Notes: generated from the letters alone by a model not told the origin. Positions 1 to 7,690 are shown, counted from the first letter of the stretch. The stretch: DNA of 35,529 nt from Plastoroseomonas sp036499545 (GCA_036499545.1 DASYDR010000249.1:1-35529), one strand, 5' to 3'. Program-made: numbers and translations.

Positions 1-150
1 AGCATCGCGCTGCCCTGGATGGATGCCGGTGGCTGGCGCGGCCGGCTGGCGCCGATGCCGGCGCTCGGCGCCGACAACGCCTATGTCTTCGGTGAATTGC
101 TGGGTCTGTCCGTGCAGCGCCGTGCGGCTTTGGCGGAGGCGATCCGATGA
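1..150 (+). CDS. Class III CoA-transferase, C-terminal end (partial)
   Basis: The reading frame is open from the first base and ends in TGA at 148-150, so this is the last 49 codons of a gene that begins outside the window. The tail resembles the C-terminus of CaiB/BaiF (class III) CoA-transferases: a proline- and leucine-rich stretch (PALGADNAYVFGELLGLS), then a short helix with an alanine-rich end. The family moves CoA between carboxylic acids. A second, complete member lies at 2207-3391 in the same operon. The next gene starts 13 nt downstream. The catalytic aspartate is not in the visible part, so the call rests on the tail pattern and context. Confidence 0.6.
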   Translation, partial: SIALPWMDAGGWRGRLAPMPALGADNAYVFGELLGLSVQRRAALAEAIR

Positions 151-163
151 GGGAGCGAGAGGC

Positions 164-625
164 ATGCTGACGGTCGAGACGGTCGAACCCGAGCGGCGAT
201 TCTTCGAGGATTTCGCCGAAGGGCAGGATCTGCCGGTGGTCACCAAGGGGCCGATGCTGGTGGGCGACCAGGTGCGCTGGGCCGGCGCCTGCGACAACTA
301 CGAATCCGAATTCCACCACGACGAATACGTCGCCAAGGCGCAGGGCCTGCCGGGGATCATTCTCTCCGGCCCTCTCATGGCCTCCTTCCTGCTGACCGCG
401 GTGGTGCAGTGGATGGGCCGCGACGCGCGGCTGCTGCGCTTCTTCGACCAGAACCGCGGGTCGACCATGCCGCGCGACCTGGCGCATCTGCATGGCCGCG
501 TGCGCCGCGCCTACGAACAGGACGGTCAGGCGCTGATCGATCTCGAATGCTGGATCAGCAATCAGCGCGGCGAGGTGACGACGCCGGGCTCCGCCCTGGT
601 CGCGCTGCCGCGGCGCGGTGGGTGA
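164..625 (+). CDS. MaoC-like hot-dog dehydratase subunit
   Basis: A protein of 153 residues, the size of a single hot-dog domain. MaoC/R-hydratase family proteins hydrate or dehydrate enoyl-/3-hydroxyacyl-CoA using an Asp and a His in a GDxNPxHxD-like motif. Here the equivalent region (about residues 42-54, CDNYESEFHHDEY) keeps Asp44, a His pair at 51-52 and Asp53, with spacing wider than the classic motif. The chosen ATG at 164 follows a purine-rich GAGAGG; a longer upstream extension would overlap the previous gene and looks non-coding. The TGA stop (623-625) forms the first bases of a structured repeat. It probably pairs with one of the N-type halves encoded next, by analogy with split hydratases; substrate unknown. 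Confidence 0.75.
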   Translation: MLTVETVEPERRFFEDFAEGQDLPVVTKGPMLVGDQVRWAGACDNYESEFHHDEYVAKAQGLPGIILSGPLMASFLLTAVVQWMGRDARLLRFFDQNRGSTMPRDLAHLHGRVRRAYEQDGQALIDLECWISNQRGEVTTPGSALVALPRRGG

Positions 626-676
626 GCATCCGATGGCCTGAGGGCCGAAGGGCCCGGAGGTCTGAATCGGATGCTC
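624..676 (+). repeat. Structured intergenic repeat, copy 1
   Basis: A perfect 11-bp inverted repeat (GAGCATCCGAT at 624-634 and its complement at 666-676) encloses an inner hairpin GGGCC-GAAG-GGCCC (642-655). A middle stem (635-639 with 658-662) can also form with one G-U pair. The first two bases are the GA of the upstream TGA stop codon. Related copies lie at 9943-9993, 8776-8825 and, more diverged, 5198-5253. The role could be transcript processing, attenuation or a REP-like element; no U-tract follows. Confidence 0.8.
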
Positions 677-700
677 CACTTGAAATGGGAGGAAAGGGCG

Positions 701-1174
701 ATGTCAGCCACCATCACCGAACCGAGTGACGCCGAGGCCCAGGCCTATCTCGACCGCCTGATCGGTCCCATCGGGGAAGACGTGACGACGCTGGTCGAGC
801 TCGGCGCGGTGCGCCGCATGGCGTTGGCGATCGGCGATCGCGACCCGATCCATTTCGACGAAGCGGCGGCGATCGCGCGCGGCTATCACGGCGTGGTCGC
901 GCCGTGGCCACTGCTCTGGCTCTATTTCTTCACCTGCACCGTCTACGAACACGACTTCCCCTTCGGGAAGGCCACGGTCCATGGCCAGGACGAGTATGAG
1001 CTGCACGAGCCGATGGTGGTCGGCGATCGCATCACCGTGCGCACCGCGATGGTCGATGCGAAACTGAAGCACGGCAAGTCCGGCCGGCTCGGCCAGGTGG
1101 TGTCGGAGCGTCGCTTCACCAACCAGAGGGGGGAGCTCTGCGCGGTGCTGCGCACCACCCTGTTCCGCCGGTGA
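701..1174 (+). CDS. FAS1-like/MaoC N-type dehydratase half
   Basis: A protein of 157 residues resembling the N-terminal hot-dog half of two-domain MaoC hydratases (FAS1-like dehydratase region). Residues 45-53 read GDRDPIHFD, very close to the R-hydratase signature, with Asp46 and His51 in catalytic positions. It then has the AxxxGxxGvVAPxP pattern typical of N-type halves (about residues 57-70). The ATG at 701 was chosen because it follows a strong GGGAGGAAAGG; an earlier ATG at 671 falls inside the structured repeat. Its stop overlaps the GTG start of the next gene, which implies translational coupling. It likely acts with a MaoC half encoded in the same operon on a CoA thioester in the cytoplasm; substrate unknown. 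Confidence 0.72.
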   Translation: MSATITEPSDAEAQAYLDRLIGPIGEDVTTLVELGAVRRMALAIGDRDPIHFDEAAAIARGYHGVVAPWPLLWLYFFTCTVYEHDFPFGKATVHGQDEYELHEPMVVGDRITVRTAMVDAKLKHGKSGRLGQVVSERRFTNQRGELCAVLRTTLFRR

Positions 1175-1710
1175 GCGGCGTGGCGGGGGAGTTCCCCGAC
1201 TACATCACGCCGGCGGTGCGCGCCCTGATCGGCGCCGAAGCCCCGCCGCTGACCGCCCATCACCTGGTGGAAGCCAGCGAGATACGGCGCTTCCACCAGG
1301 CGCTGATGGATGGCGCGCCGCGCTACTGGGATCCGGGCGCCGCCGCGCGCTACGGCGGCCCGGTGGCGCCGCCCGGCTTCCCGGTGCATGCGGTCCGCCG
1401 CGCGGTGGACGAACCCGATCCGCTCGACGCCATGGACCAGCCGGATTTCGACGGCGTCGACCGCCGGCTGCGCCCGGGCCTGCCGGCGGTGGAGGTGCCG
1501 TTGAAGCGGCTGATGAACGGCGGCTACGAATATGAGCTGTTCCGCTACGCCCGCCCGGGCGACCGCGTGGTCGTGCGCAGCCGCTACGCCGATATCTACC
1601 AGCGCAACGGCCGCACCGGCCCGATCGTCTTCGTGGTGGTCGAGGACGTGTTCGAGACCGATCGCGGCGAGCTGCTGCTGCGCTCCACCAACACCACCAT
1701 CCTGCGATGA
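1171..1710 (+). CDS. FAS1-like dehydratase half, probably non-catalytic partner
   Basis: A protein of 179 residues that starts with GTG overlapping the previous TGA (GTGA at 1171-1174). The pattern ARYGGPVAPPGFP (about residues 59-71) is typical of the N-terminal half of MaoC-type hydratases. The position of the Asp/His motif reads DGAPRYWDP and lacks the histidine, so this subunit may be structural or may bind the CoA substrate. It is directly coupled to the 1707-2210 MaoC-like gene by an ATGA overlap, which suggests that these two form a heteromeric hydratase. This resembles heterodimeric Had-type or split mesaconyl/itaconyl-CoA hydratases; that comparison is an inference from architecture. 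Confidence 0.7.
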   Translation: MSGVAGEFPDYITPAVRALIGAEAPPLTAHHLVEASEIRRFHQALMDGAPRYWDPGAAARYGGPVAPPGFPVHAVRRAVDEPDPLDAMDQPDFDGVDRRLRPGLPAVEVPLKRLMNGGYEYELFRYARPGDRVVVRSRYADIYQRNGRTGPIVFVVVEDVFETDRGELLLRSTNTTILR

Positions 1711-2210
1711 GGGCCGAGCCGATGGGCAGCAAGCAAGGCGCCGTCTTCGACGATGTCGAGATCGGCCAGGACATCCCGGCCCTGGTGAAGGGACCGATGA
1801 CGACCGCGCATATCATGCGCTGGTCAGCGGCGATGGAGAACTGGCACCGCATCCATTACGACTGGAAATACGCGACCGAGCATGACGGCCTGCCGGACGT
1901 CATGGTCAATGGCAGCTGGAAGCAGCATGTGATGATCCAGCTGCTGTCCGACTGGGTGGGCGAGACCGGCTGGGCCTGGAAGGTCGGTTTCCAGTTCCGC
2001 GGCATGAACGTGCCGGGCGACACGCTGACCGCCTGGGGCCGCGTCACCGGCAAGGAGGAGCGCGGCCGCTTCGGCATCGTCGAGCTCGAGATCGGGCTGC
2101 GCAACCAGAAAGGCGATGAAGGCACGCCCGGCACCGCCCGCGTGGTGCTGCCCCGCCGCGGCGGGCCGCCGGTGCCCTATCCCTTCGATCCGGCGGTGCT
2201 GGACGCATGA
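1707..2210 (+). CDS. MaoC-like dehydratase subunit with altered motif
   Basis: A hot-dog fold protein of 167 residues. Its ATG lies in an ATGA overlap with the upstream stop; a second in-frame ATG follows at 1722. The motif region (residues 42-52, AMENWHRIHYD) retains His50 and Asp52, but the usual catalytic Asp position is Glu44. The end has the RxxVVLPRRGG-like tail also seen in the 164-625 protein, so the two look like paralogues. It probably completes an enoyl-CoA-type hydratase with the 1171-1710 product. The downstream CoA-transferase overlaps it by 4 bp. Whether the Glu-containing site is active cannot be decided from sequence. Confidence 0.72.
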   Translation: MRAEPMGSKQGAVFDDVEIGQDIPALVKGPMTTAHIMRWSAAMENWHRIHYDWKYATEHDGLPDVMVNGSWKQHVMIQLLSDWVGETGWAWKVGFQFRGMNVPGDTLTAWGRVTGKEERGRFGIVELEIGLRNQKGDEGTPGTARVVLPRRGGPPVPYPFDPAVLDA

Positions 2211-3391
2211 ACGGCGCCGGCCCGCGCGCGCCGCTGGCGCGCTTCCAGGTGCTCGACCTGACGCGGGTGCGCGCCGGGCCGACCGCGGTCAAGCAGCTCT
2301 CGGACTGGGGCGCTTCGGTCATCAAGGTCGAAGGACCGGCGGAAGACGACATGACCGGCGCCCGGGACGGATCGGATTTCCAGAACCTGCACCGCAACAA
2401 GCGCTCCATCGTGCTCGACCTGAAGCAAGCGGAAGGCGTCGCGGTGCTGAAGCGCCTGGCGGCGCGCGCCGATGTGGTGGTGGAGAATTTTCGCCCCGAC
2501 GTGAAGCACCGCCTCGGCATCGGCTATGAGGAGCTGCGCGCGGTCAATCCGCGCCTGGTCTACGCCTCGATCTCCGGCTTCGGCGAAGACGGGCCCTATC
2601 GCGACCGGCCGGGCTTCGACCAGATCGCGCAGGCGATGGGCGGCATGATGTCGGTGACCGGCACGCCCGGTCAGGGACCGTTGCGCGCCGGCATACCGGT
2701 GGCGGATCTCTGCTCCGGCCTCTTCGCCGCGATCGGCATCCTGATCGCGCTGCTGGACCGGGAAGCGAGCGGGGAGGGGCAATGGGTGCGCACCTCCCTG
2801 TTGCAGGCGCAGATCGCCATGCTCGACTTCCAGGCGATGACCTGGCTGGTGGATGGCAAGGTGCCGGGCCAGACCGGCAATGACCACCCCTACATGACGC
2901 CGATGGGCGTCTACCCGGCGGCCGATGGCGGCATCGTCATCGGTGCGTCGGGGGAAGGGCAGTACCGCAAGTTCTGCACCGCCCTCGATGCGCCGGCGCT
3001 GCTGTCGGATCCGCGCTTCGCCAGCATGTCGGCGCGGGCGGCGAACCGCGCGGCCTTCACCGACACCGTCTCGGCCATCACCCGGCGGGCGCCGGCGGCG
3101 CATTGGGTCGCGCTGTTGAATGGCGCCGGCATCGCCTGCGGGCCGATCAACAGGATGGACCAGGTCTTCGCCGATCCGCAGGTGCAGGCGTCCGGCATCG
3201 TGCAATCCGTGACCCATCCGCGCCTCGGCCTGCTGCAGCTGCTCGGCCCCGCCCTGGCACTCTCGGCCAGCGCCGCGCGGATCGCGTGCGGCGCGCCCGA
3301 GAAAGGGGAGCACACCGACGCCCTGCTGCGCGACGCCGGCTATGCGGAAGCCGAGATCGCGGCGCTGCGGCGGGAGGGCGTCGCCGGATAG
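2207..3391 (+). CDS. Class III CoA-transferase (CaiB/BaiF family)
   Basis: A 394-residue protein of usual family length. It transfers CoA between an acyl-CoA donor and a carboxylate. The N-terminus has the LDLTRVRAGP and WGASVIKVEGP patterns of CaiB/BaiF proteins. LDLKQAEGVAVLKRL is at about 70-84, VENFRPDVKHRLG at about 92-104, SGFGEDGPY at about 123-131, and the catalytic aspartate is most likely Asp167 in AGIPVADLCSG. The start overlaps the upstream stop (ATGA at 2207-2210). With the hydratase halves upstream and the receptor downstream, it probably activates an imported acid as its CoA thioester. Substrate is not recognisable. Confidence 0.88.
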   Translation: MNGAGPRAPLARFQVLDLTRVRAGPTAVKQLSDWGASVIKVEGPAEDDMTGARDGSDFQNLHRNKRSIVLDLKQAEGVAVLKRLAARADVVVENFRPDVKHRLGIGYEELRAVNPRLVYASISGFGEDGPYRDRPGFDQIAQAMGGMMSVTGTPGQGPLRAGIPVADLCSGLFAAIGILIALLDREASGEGQWVRTSLLQAQIAMLDFQAMTWLVDGKVPGQTGNDHPYMTPMGVYPAADGGIVIGASGEGQYRKFCTALDAPALLSDPRFASMSARAANRAAFTDTVSAITRRAPAAHWVALLNGAGIACGPINRMDQVFADPQVQASGIVQSVTHPRLGLLQLLGPALALSASAARIACGAPEKGEHTDALLRDAGYAEAEIAALRREGVAG

Positions 3392-3421
3392 CCATTGGGA
3401 ACAACCCTGGGGAGGAAAGAG

Positions 3422-4399
3422 ATGAGCGGCATTGGGCGGCGTCACGCCTTGGGGCTCGGCCTCACGGTACCCTTCATCGCGCGATCGGCGCGCGCCCAGC
3501 CCGAATGGCCGGCGCGGCCCCTCCGCCTGGTCAGCCCCTTCACCGCCGGCGGCGGCGGCGACAGCGCCGCCCGGCCGCTGGCCGCGAAGCTGGGCGAGCT
3601 GCTCGGCCAGACCGTGTTCGTGGAGAACCGCACCGGCGGCAATGCGGTGGTCGCCGCCTCCTCGGTGCTCGGGTCACCGCGCGACGGCTATTCCTACCTG
3701 CTCGATGCCGCCAACCAGATCACCAACCCGCTGCTGCTGCGCGACCTGCCCTTCGATTATCGCACCGCCTTCGTCCCGGTGACCCTGACCGCCCGCTTCC
3801 CGCAGGTGGTCGCGGTCAAGAGCGACTTTCCGGCGCGGACGATCCACGAATTCATCGAATATGTCCGCGCCCGCCCCGGCACCGTCTCCTGCGGCACGCC
3901 GCCGGCGGCCGGTTCCGGCCATCTCGCGCTGGCACTGCTGGAACAGAAGGCCGGGCTTCGCCTGCTGCACGTGCCCTATCGGGGTGGCGCCGATGCGGCG
4001 CGCGACATCATGGGCGGGCAGCTCGATGCCATCATCCTGACCAGTTCCACCGCGCGCGGCCCGATCCAGGCCGGCAAGGCGCGCGTCCTCGCGATGACCA
4101 GCACCGAGCGCAGCCCGGCCTATCCTGGCGTCCCGACCCTGGATGAAAGCGGCTTCCCGGGCTTCGACATGGATGACTGGAATGGGCTTTTCGCGGCGGA
4201 GGGCGCGCCGCGCGCGATCCTGCCGAAGCTGCAGGCGGCGGTCGCGGAAGCCTGCCGCGATGCCGGCGTGCAGGCGCGCATGGCCCCGCTCGGCACCGTG
4301 CTGGTCGGCAACAGCACGGCGGAGTTCACCGCCTGGCTGGAGCGCCAGCGCGCCGTCGTCACCCAGGTGATCCGGGAGGCGAACATCACCCTCGGCTGA
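3422..4399 (+). CDS. Bug/TctC-family periplasmic receptor 1
   Basis: A protein of 325 residues with an N-terminal export signal containing a twin arginine (GRRHALGLGL) and a likely cleavage after ARAQ near residue 25. The mature part begins with WPARPLRLVSPFTAGGGGDSAARP, typical of the tripartite tricarboxylate (Bug) receptors, and contains the family's HVPYRGGADAARDIMGGQLD stretch. Such receptors bind carboxylates or other small polar metabolites in the periplasm. The ATG at 3422 follows GGGGAGGAAAGAG. No TctA/TctB membrane genes are in the window. It is the last gene of the CoA operon, so its ligand is probably the acid that this operon degrades. Its last 14 bp overlap the convergent GntR gene. 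Confidence 0.88.
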   Translation: MSGIGRRHALGLGLTVPFIARSARAQPEWPARPLRLVSPFTAGGGGDSAARPLAAKLGELLGQTVFVENRTGGNAVVAASSVLGSPRDGYSYLLDAANQITNPLLLRDLPFDYRTAFVPVTLTARFPQVVAVKSDFPARTIHEFIEYVRARPGTVSCGTPPAAGSGHLALALLEQKAGLRLLHVPYRGGADAARDIMGGQLDAIILTSSTARGPIQAGKARVLAMTSTERSPAYPGVPTLDESGFPGFDMDDWNGLFAAEGAPRAILPKLQAAVAEACRDAGVQARMAPLGTVLVGNSTAEFTAWLERQRAVVTQVIREANITLG

Positions 4400-5186
4400 G
4401 GGCGTGCTGGGCGGCGCGCGCATCCTCGTCCAGCATCGCCTCCAGCATGCGTAGCGCGCCCAGCACATTGGCGCTGGCCAGCGCGGAGGCGAGGGTGGCG
4501 TCACGATCTTCCAGCGCACTGACCAGGCGCGCGTGATCGGCGATCGAGCGCCGGACCCGTCCGGGGTTGGAGAGGGAGCGGCGGCGGAAGCGCAGGCTGC
4601 GCAGCACCAATGAATCCAGCAGGCGCAGCAGGGTGCGATTGCCGGCCAGTTCCGCGAAGCGTTCGTGGAAGCGGACATTGGCCCAGTAATAGCCATCGCG
4701 TTCGCCATGCGCGGCGGCATCCTGCATGGCGGTGACCAGCACGCGCAGCTCCGCCAGCTCCGTATCACTGGCGTGTTCACAGGCCTCGCTGGCGACCAGC
4801 CCCAGCATGGCGGCGCGCACCCGGTAGATTTCCCGGATTTCGTCACGCCCATATTCGGCGACGCGCGGACGGCGGCGTGGCGGAATCTCGACCAGCCCCT
4901 CCTTCTCCAGCATGCCCAGCGCTTCCCGTACCGGCGTGCGGCTGGTGCTGAATCGGCGGGCAAGGTCGACGGAGTTGAGGTCGCGGCCGGGCGGCAGCGC
5001 CTCGTCCAGGATTTCGGTGCCGAGGGTGCAGGCGATTTCCAGGACGAGCGACGGGTGTTCCTCGCCGCGCGACAGCACGCGCCGGAAAATGGAACGGAAG
5101 CGTTGCTCCGGCGGCAGGGATGGCCCGCCATCCGTGGCCGGCGAGGCGCCCGCCTTCGCGCTGCCGGTATCCGCGGCGCGCTTCAT
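4386..5186 (-). CDS. GntR-family regulator, FadR/FCD subfamily
   Basis: A protein of 266 residues. A winged-helix domain lies at about 45-115 (LARRFSTSRTPVREALGMLEKEGLVEI is the recognition-helix region). An all-helical FCD domain follows, with family residues in NVRFHERFAELAGN and ADHARLVSALEDRD, where Asn/His side chains usually bind a metal and an organic-acid effector. About 40 residues precede the DNA-binding domain, longer than typical, so an internal start is possible. It overlaps the 3' end of the Bug receptor gene on the other strand. It probably controls one of the flanking catabolic operons; candidate palindromic operators lie at 7581-7590 and 7691-7698. The pairing of regulator and site is an inference. 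Confidence 0.88.
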   Translation of the reverse strand: MKRAADTGSAKAGASPATDGGPSLPPEQRFRSIFRRVLSRGEEHPSLVLEIACTLGTEILDEALPPGRDLNSVDLARRFSTSRTPVREALGMLEKEGLVEIPPRRRPRVAEYGRDEIREIYRVRAAMLGLVASEACEHASDTELAELRVLVTAMQDAAAHGERDGYYWANVRFHERFAELAGNRTLLRLLDSLVLRSLRFRRRSLSNPGRVRRSIADHARLVSALEDRDATLASALASANVLGALRMLEAMLDEDARAAQHALSRG

Positions 5187-5197
5187 GCGCCGACGAA

Positions 5198-5253
5198 GGA
5201 TGCGTCAGGTCGCGGCCGAAGGGCCGAAGGGTCGAACCCGATACTCCGCATCC
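5198..5253. repeat. Structured intergenic repeat, diverged copy 4
   Basis: A 7-bp inverted repeat (GGATGCG at 5198-5204, CGCATCC at 5247-5253) encloses an inner hairpin CGGCC-GAAG-GGCCG at 5213-5226. The core GGCCGAAGGGCCGAAGGG and the end GAACCCGATACTC resemble the copies at 624, 8776 and 9943, but a few central bases are missing. It lies just upstream of the GntR gene start, so it would sit in that gene's leader or promoter region. Confidence 0.55.
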
Positions 5254-5288
5254 CGTGCCTCTCCTGCAGCGTCGCCTGCTTGTGTCGG

Positions 5289-5329
5289 GTCCGGGCCGCC
5301 GCCGTCAATCATTCGTGGCGTGCCCGGAC
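5289..5329 (-). terminator. Candidate hairpin after the hydrolase operon
   Basis: An 8-bp perfect inverted repeat (5289-5296 with 5322-5329) is extended by CGCC/GGCG with one bulged base, giving about 12 pairs. It starts 8 nt after the stop of the 5338-5931 gene on the minus strand. There is no T-rich tail, so it may be a Rho-type or RNA-stability hairpin instead of a classic terminator. Confidence 0.4.
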
Positions 5330-5337
5330 GGACCGCC

Positions 5338-5931
5338 TCATGGGAAAGCGGTATAGGTCCCGACCAGGTCGAGTGCTTCCGCGGCGTCCCCGAAGGCGGC
5401 GGGATCGAGCGCCGTGGGCAGCGGCGTGCGCGTCTCGACGATGCCGAGCAGGTCCAGACCGGCCGTGCCGTTGTCATGTGCCAGGACGCGAACCTGCTTC
5501 ACCTCCGGCCGGGCTTCGAAACTGCTCCGCATCCCGTCCACGACGCTGCCGATCCGGTCGGCCGGCAGGCCGCGGAAGCGCAGCAGCCGGATCTGCGCGG
5601 CGCGGCCGGTAATGCTGTCGCCGGGATAGACCTGCTCCCCGGCATAGCGCTGCACCCGGGCCCGGGCCGTGACGCGCTTGGTCCAGGGGCTGGAACGCTC
5701 ATGCGCGACGCGCAGATACTCCGGCGAGGTCATCACCGCGAGGCGTTCGAGGTCGTAGATCGCCAGGTAGCGCGGCGCGCCGCCATCGGCGTTGTAGAAG
5801 CGCAGCCCGGTCAGGATGCCGGGCACGGCCAGGCGTTCCGGCACATGCTCGGTGTCGTACCAGGCGTTGAACTCTTCCTCGAAGGCCGGCGGCGGATGCA
5901 TCATCACCAGCAGGATGCCCTTGTTCGCCAT
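5338..5931 (-). CDS. Dimeric alpha/beta-barrel-like protein, function unknown
   Basis: A protein of 197 residues. The N-terminus (ILLVMMHPPPAFEEEFNAWYDTEHVPERL, about residues 5-33) matches the pattern of ferredoxin-like dimeric alpha/beta-barrel proteins of the EthD type, where a WYDTEHVPE-like segment is common. A similar but weaker second half begins near residue 115, so it may be a tandem of two such domains. No catalytic residues are recognised. It ends a minus-strand operon, starting 5 nt after the stop of an alpha/beta hydrolase gene, and probably assists the same pathway, for example as a small-molecule isomerase or lyase. This role is a guess. Confidence 0.6.
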   Translation of the reverse strand: MANKGILLVMMHPPPAFEEEFNAWYDTEHVPERLAVPGILTGLRFYNADGGAPRYLAIYDLERLAVMTSPEYLRVAHERSSPWTKRVTARARVQRYAGEQVYPGDSITGRAAQIRLLRFRGLPADRIGSVVDGMRSSFEARPEVKQVRVLAHDNGTAGLDLLGIVETRTPLPTALDPAAFGDAAEALDLVGTYTAFP

Positions 5932-5936
5932 GCTTC

Positions 5937-6740
5937 CTATCCTTCTTGGCCGGCCATGCGCTGCCCCAGGATCGGGGCGAGGAAATCCAGGACCCGTGCG
6001 GCGAAGCGCGCGGGCTGCTGATAGGGCAGGAAATGCGCGCCATCGGCGTCGATCTCGACGCGGGCCAGCCCTTCCGGCATCAGGCCGCGCACCGTCTCGG
6101 CCAGGGCCGGCGGCAGCAGCAGGTCATGCGCGCCGGCGACCAGCAGGGCAGGGCAGCGGATCCGCGGCAGGTCGCCGGTGGCATCGGCCCCGGCAAAGCC
6201 GAGGACCGCATCGGCATAGGCGGCCGGATCCTGGCCGACGAAGGCGGCCAGGTAGCGTTCATAGCGCTCGTCACGCGGCTGCGCCTCGAAGGGGCGGTCC
6301 ACGGCGCCCGGCAGGATCGCCGCCATGCCGCCCTGCCGCACCGCCGCCGCCCGTGCCAGCAGCATCGCGCGGGATGCCTCCGCCGTGCGCGGTGTCGGGT
6401 TCGACAGGACCAGGGCGGGAACCCGCGCGGCATGGCGCGCCGCATAGGCGCTGGCGACCATGCTGCCGACGGCGCAGCCGATCGGGACCACCTGCCGCAG
6501 ACCGAGCGCGGCCCGCAGCGCTTCCAGATCCGCGACATGGCGATCGAGGCCGGGCGGCGTCGTGTCGCGCGGGGAAGCGCCGGCGGAGCGCAGGTCGACC
6601 GCGAGGCAGGCGAGGCGGCCCTGCCAGGCCGGCAGGCAGGCATCCCAGAAATCCAGCGCCGCGCCCATCGGGTGGATGAGCAGCAGTGCCGGGCCGGCAT
6701 GATCCGGGCCAGCCGTGAAGCGATGATGCAGCAGTGCCAT
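5937..6740 (-). CDS. Alpha/beta-fold hydrolase lacking the nucleophile serine
   Basis: A protein of 267 residues with the alpha/beta hydrolase layout: oxyanion-hole region HPMGA at about 23-27, RSAGASPRD at about 51-59, elbow at 86-93, acid residue Asp206 in AGAHDLLLPP and His236 in GAHFLP. The nucleophile elbow reads G88-C89-A90-V91-G92-S93, so the usual Ser (or Cys/Asp) position is Ala90. The neighbouring paralogue at 6743-7516 has an intact GLSFG. The overall pattern resembles 3-oxoadipate enol-lactonase (PcaD)-like enzymes. The start ATG at 6740 lies 2 nt after the upstream stop, giving tight coupling. It may be a non-hydrolytic member of the fold or use another mechanism. Confidence 0.8.
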   Translation of the reverse strand: MALLHHRFTAGPDHAGPALLLIHPMGAALDFWDACLPAWQGRLACLAVDLRSAGASPRDTTPPGLDRHVADLEALRAALGLRQVVPIGCAVGSMVASAYAARHAARVPALVLSNPTPRTAEASRAMLLARAAAVRQGGMAAILPGAVDRPFEAQPRDERYERYLAAFVGQDPAAYADAVLGFAGADATGDLPRIRCPALLVAGAHDLLLPPALAETVRGLMPEGLARVEIDADGAHFLPYQQPARFAARVLDFLAPILGQRMAGQEG

Positions 6741-6742
6741 GG

Positions 6743-7516
6743 TCAGGCCGCGTCGCGCAGCAGGAAGCCCGTCACAGCCGTGGTGAAGGCCGCCGCGCTT
6801 TCGATCTGCATCATGTGCGGCGCGCCCGGCAGCACGGTGAAGCGTGCGCCGGGGATGGCGCGGGCGATGGTCGCTTCCGACGCCGCCGGCGGCGTGGCCG
6901 CATCGGCCTCGCCGGCGATGACCAGCGTCGGCGCGGTGACCTGCCCGAGCAACGGCGTGGCGGTGAGGCCCGCGATCGCGTGCCACCCGGCCGACCAGCC
7001 GGCGACATCGTCGCCGAGCAGTCGCTGCCGCACGCGCGCCACGGCCGGCGTCTCACGGAAGCCAGGGGTGAACCAGCGTTCGATGGTCGGCTCGACGATC
7101 GCAGCCATGCCGCCGCGCTCCGCGGCCAGGCCGCGCTCGCGCAGGACGGGGCGCACCGCGTCCGGGAAGGTGCCGCCGCAGCCGCAGGCAACCAGCGCCG
7201 CCACCAGCGCCGGATGCCGGATCGCGAGAATCTGCGCGACCATGCCGCCGAACGACAGCCCGACCACCGCCGCCGGCCCGACGCCGGCGGCGCGGATCGC
7301 GGCGGCGACGTCATCGGCATAGGCTTCGATCGGCCGCTTCTCCGTGGCCGGAGGGGAAGCACCATGCCCCGCAAGGTCGAGGCTGAGCACGCGGCGTGAT
7401 GCCGCCAGGCTGCCAGGCAGGCCGCCCCAGAAGCCGCCATCGAGCCCGACGGGGTGCAGCAGCACGACCAGCGGCCCGTCGCCCAGCGTGGTGCCGTGCA
7501 GGGGCAGGACACTCAT
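6743..7516 (-). CDS. Alpha/beta-fold hydrolase (PcaD-like)
   Basis: A protein of 257 residues with a complete alpha/beta hydrolase signature: LLHPVGLDGGFW at about 19-30 (oxyanion region), DLAGHGAS near 47-54, nucleophile Ser88 in VGLSFGGM, acid in AGEADAATPP and catalytic His in GAPHMMQ. The composition is close to 3-oxoadipate enol-lactonase and related ring-cleavage-pathway hydrolases, which fits the pcaB/pcaC genes at 28322-30108, but the substrate cannot be fixed. The ATG at 7516 is preferred over an upstream extension that would run through the palindromic promoter region. It is the first gene of a minus-strand operon that continues into the paralogue at 5937-6740 and then 5338-5931. 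Upstream DNA is shared with the divergent amidohydrolase gene. Confidence 0.85.
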   Translation of the reverse strand: MSVLPLHGTTLGDGPLVVLLHPVGLDGGFWGGLPGSLAASRRVLSLDLAGHGASPPATEKRPIEAYADDVAAAIRAAGVGPAAVVGLSFGGMVAQILAIRHPALVAALVACGCGGTFPDAVRPVLRERGLAAERGGMAAIVEPTIERWFTPGFRETPAVARVRQRLLGDDVAGWSAGWHAIAGLTATPLLGQVTAPTLVIAGEADAATPPAASEATIARAIPGARFTVLPGAPHMMQIESAAAFTTAVTGFLLRDAA

Positions 7517-7580
7517 CGACGATACCCCGCTTGCCCTGCCGCCGCGTCGATGGTCAGGTTCATGATGCCGCACTCCCGCC

Positions 7581-7590
7581 CTGTCGACAG
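7581..7590. promoter_or_regulatory. Palindrome CTGTCGACAG, candidate operator
   Basis: A perfect 10-bp palindrome in the 208-bp divergent region between the hydrolase operon and the amidohydrolase gene. It shares the core TGTCGACA with the site at 7691-7698. The TGTnnACA form agrees with operators described for FadR/FCD-type GntR regulators, one of which is encoded at 4386-5186. Confidence 0.5.
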
Positions 7591-7690
7591 TTAGGCGGAG
7601 GTCCCGTTCCCCTGTCAACGCGCGTACCGCGGATTGCCACGTGCGGGGATCGACGGCGGTGCGGTTGCCGCATAGGCTGCCGCGAACGAG

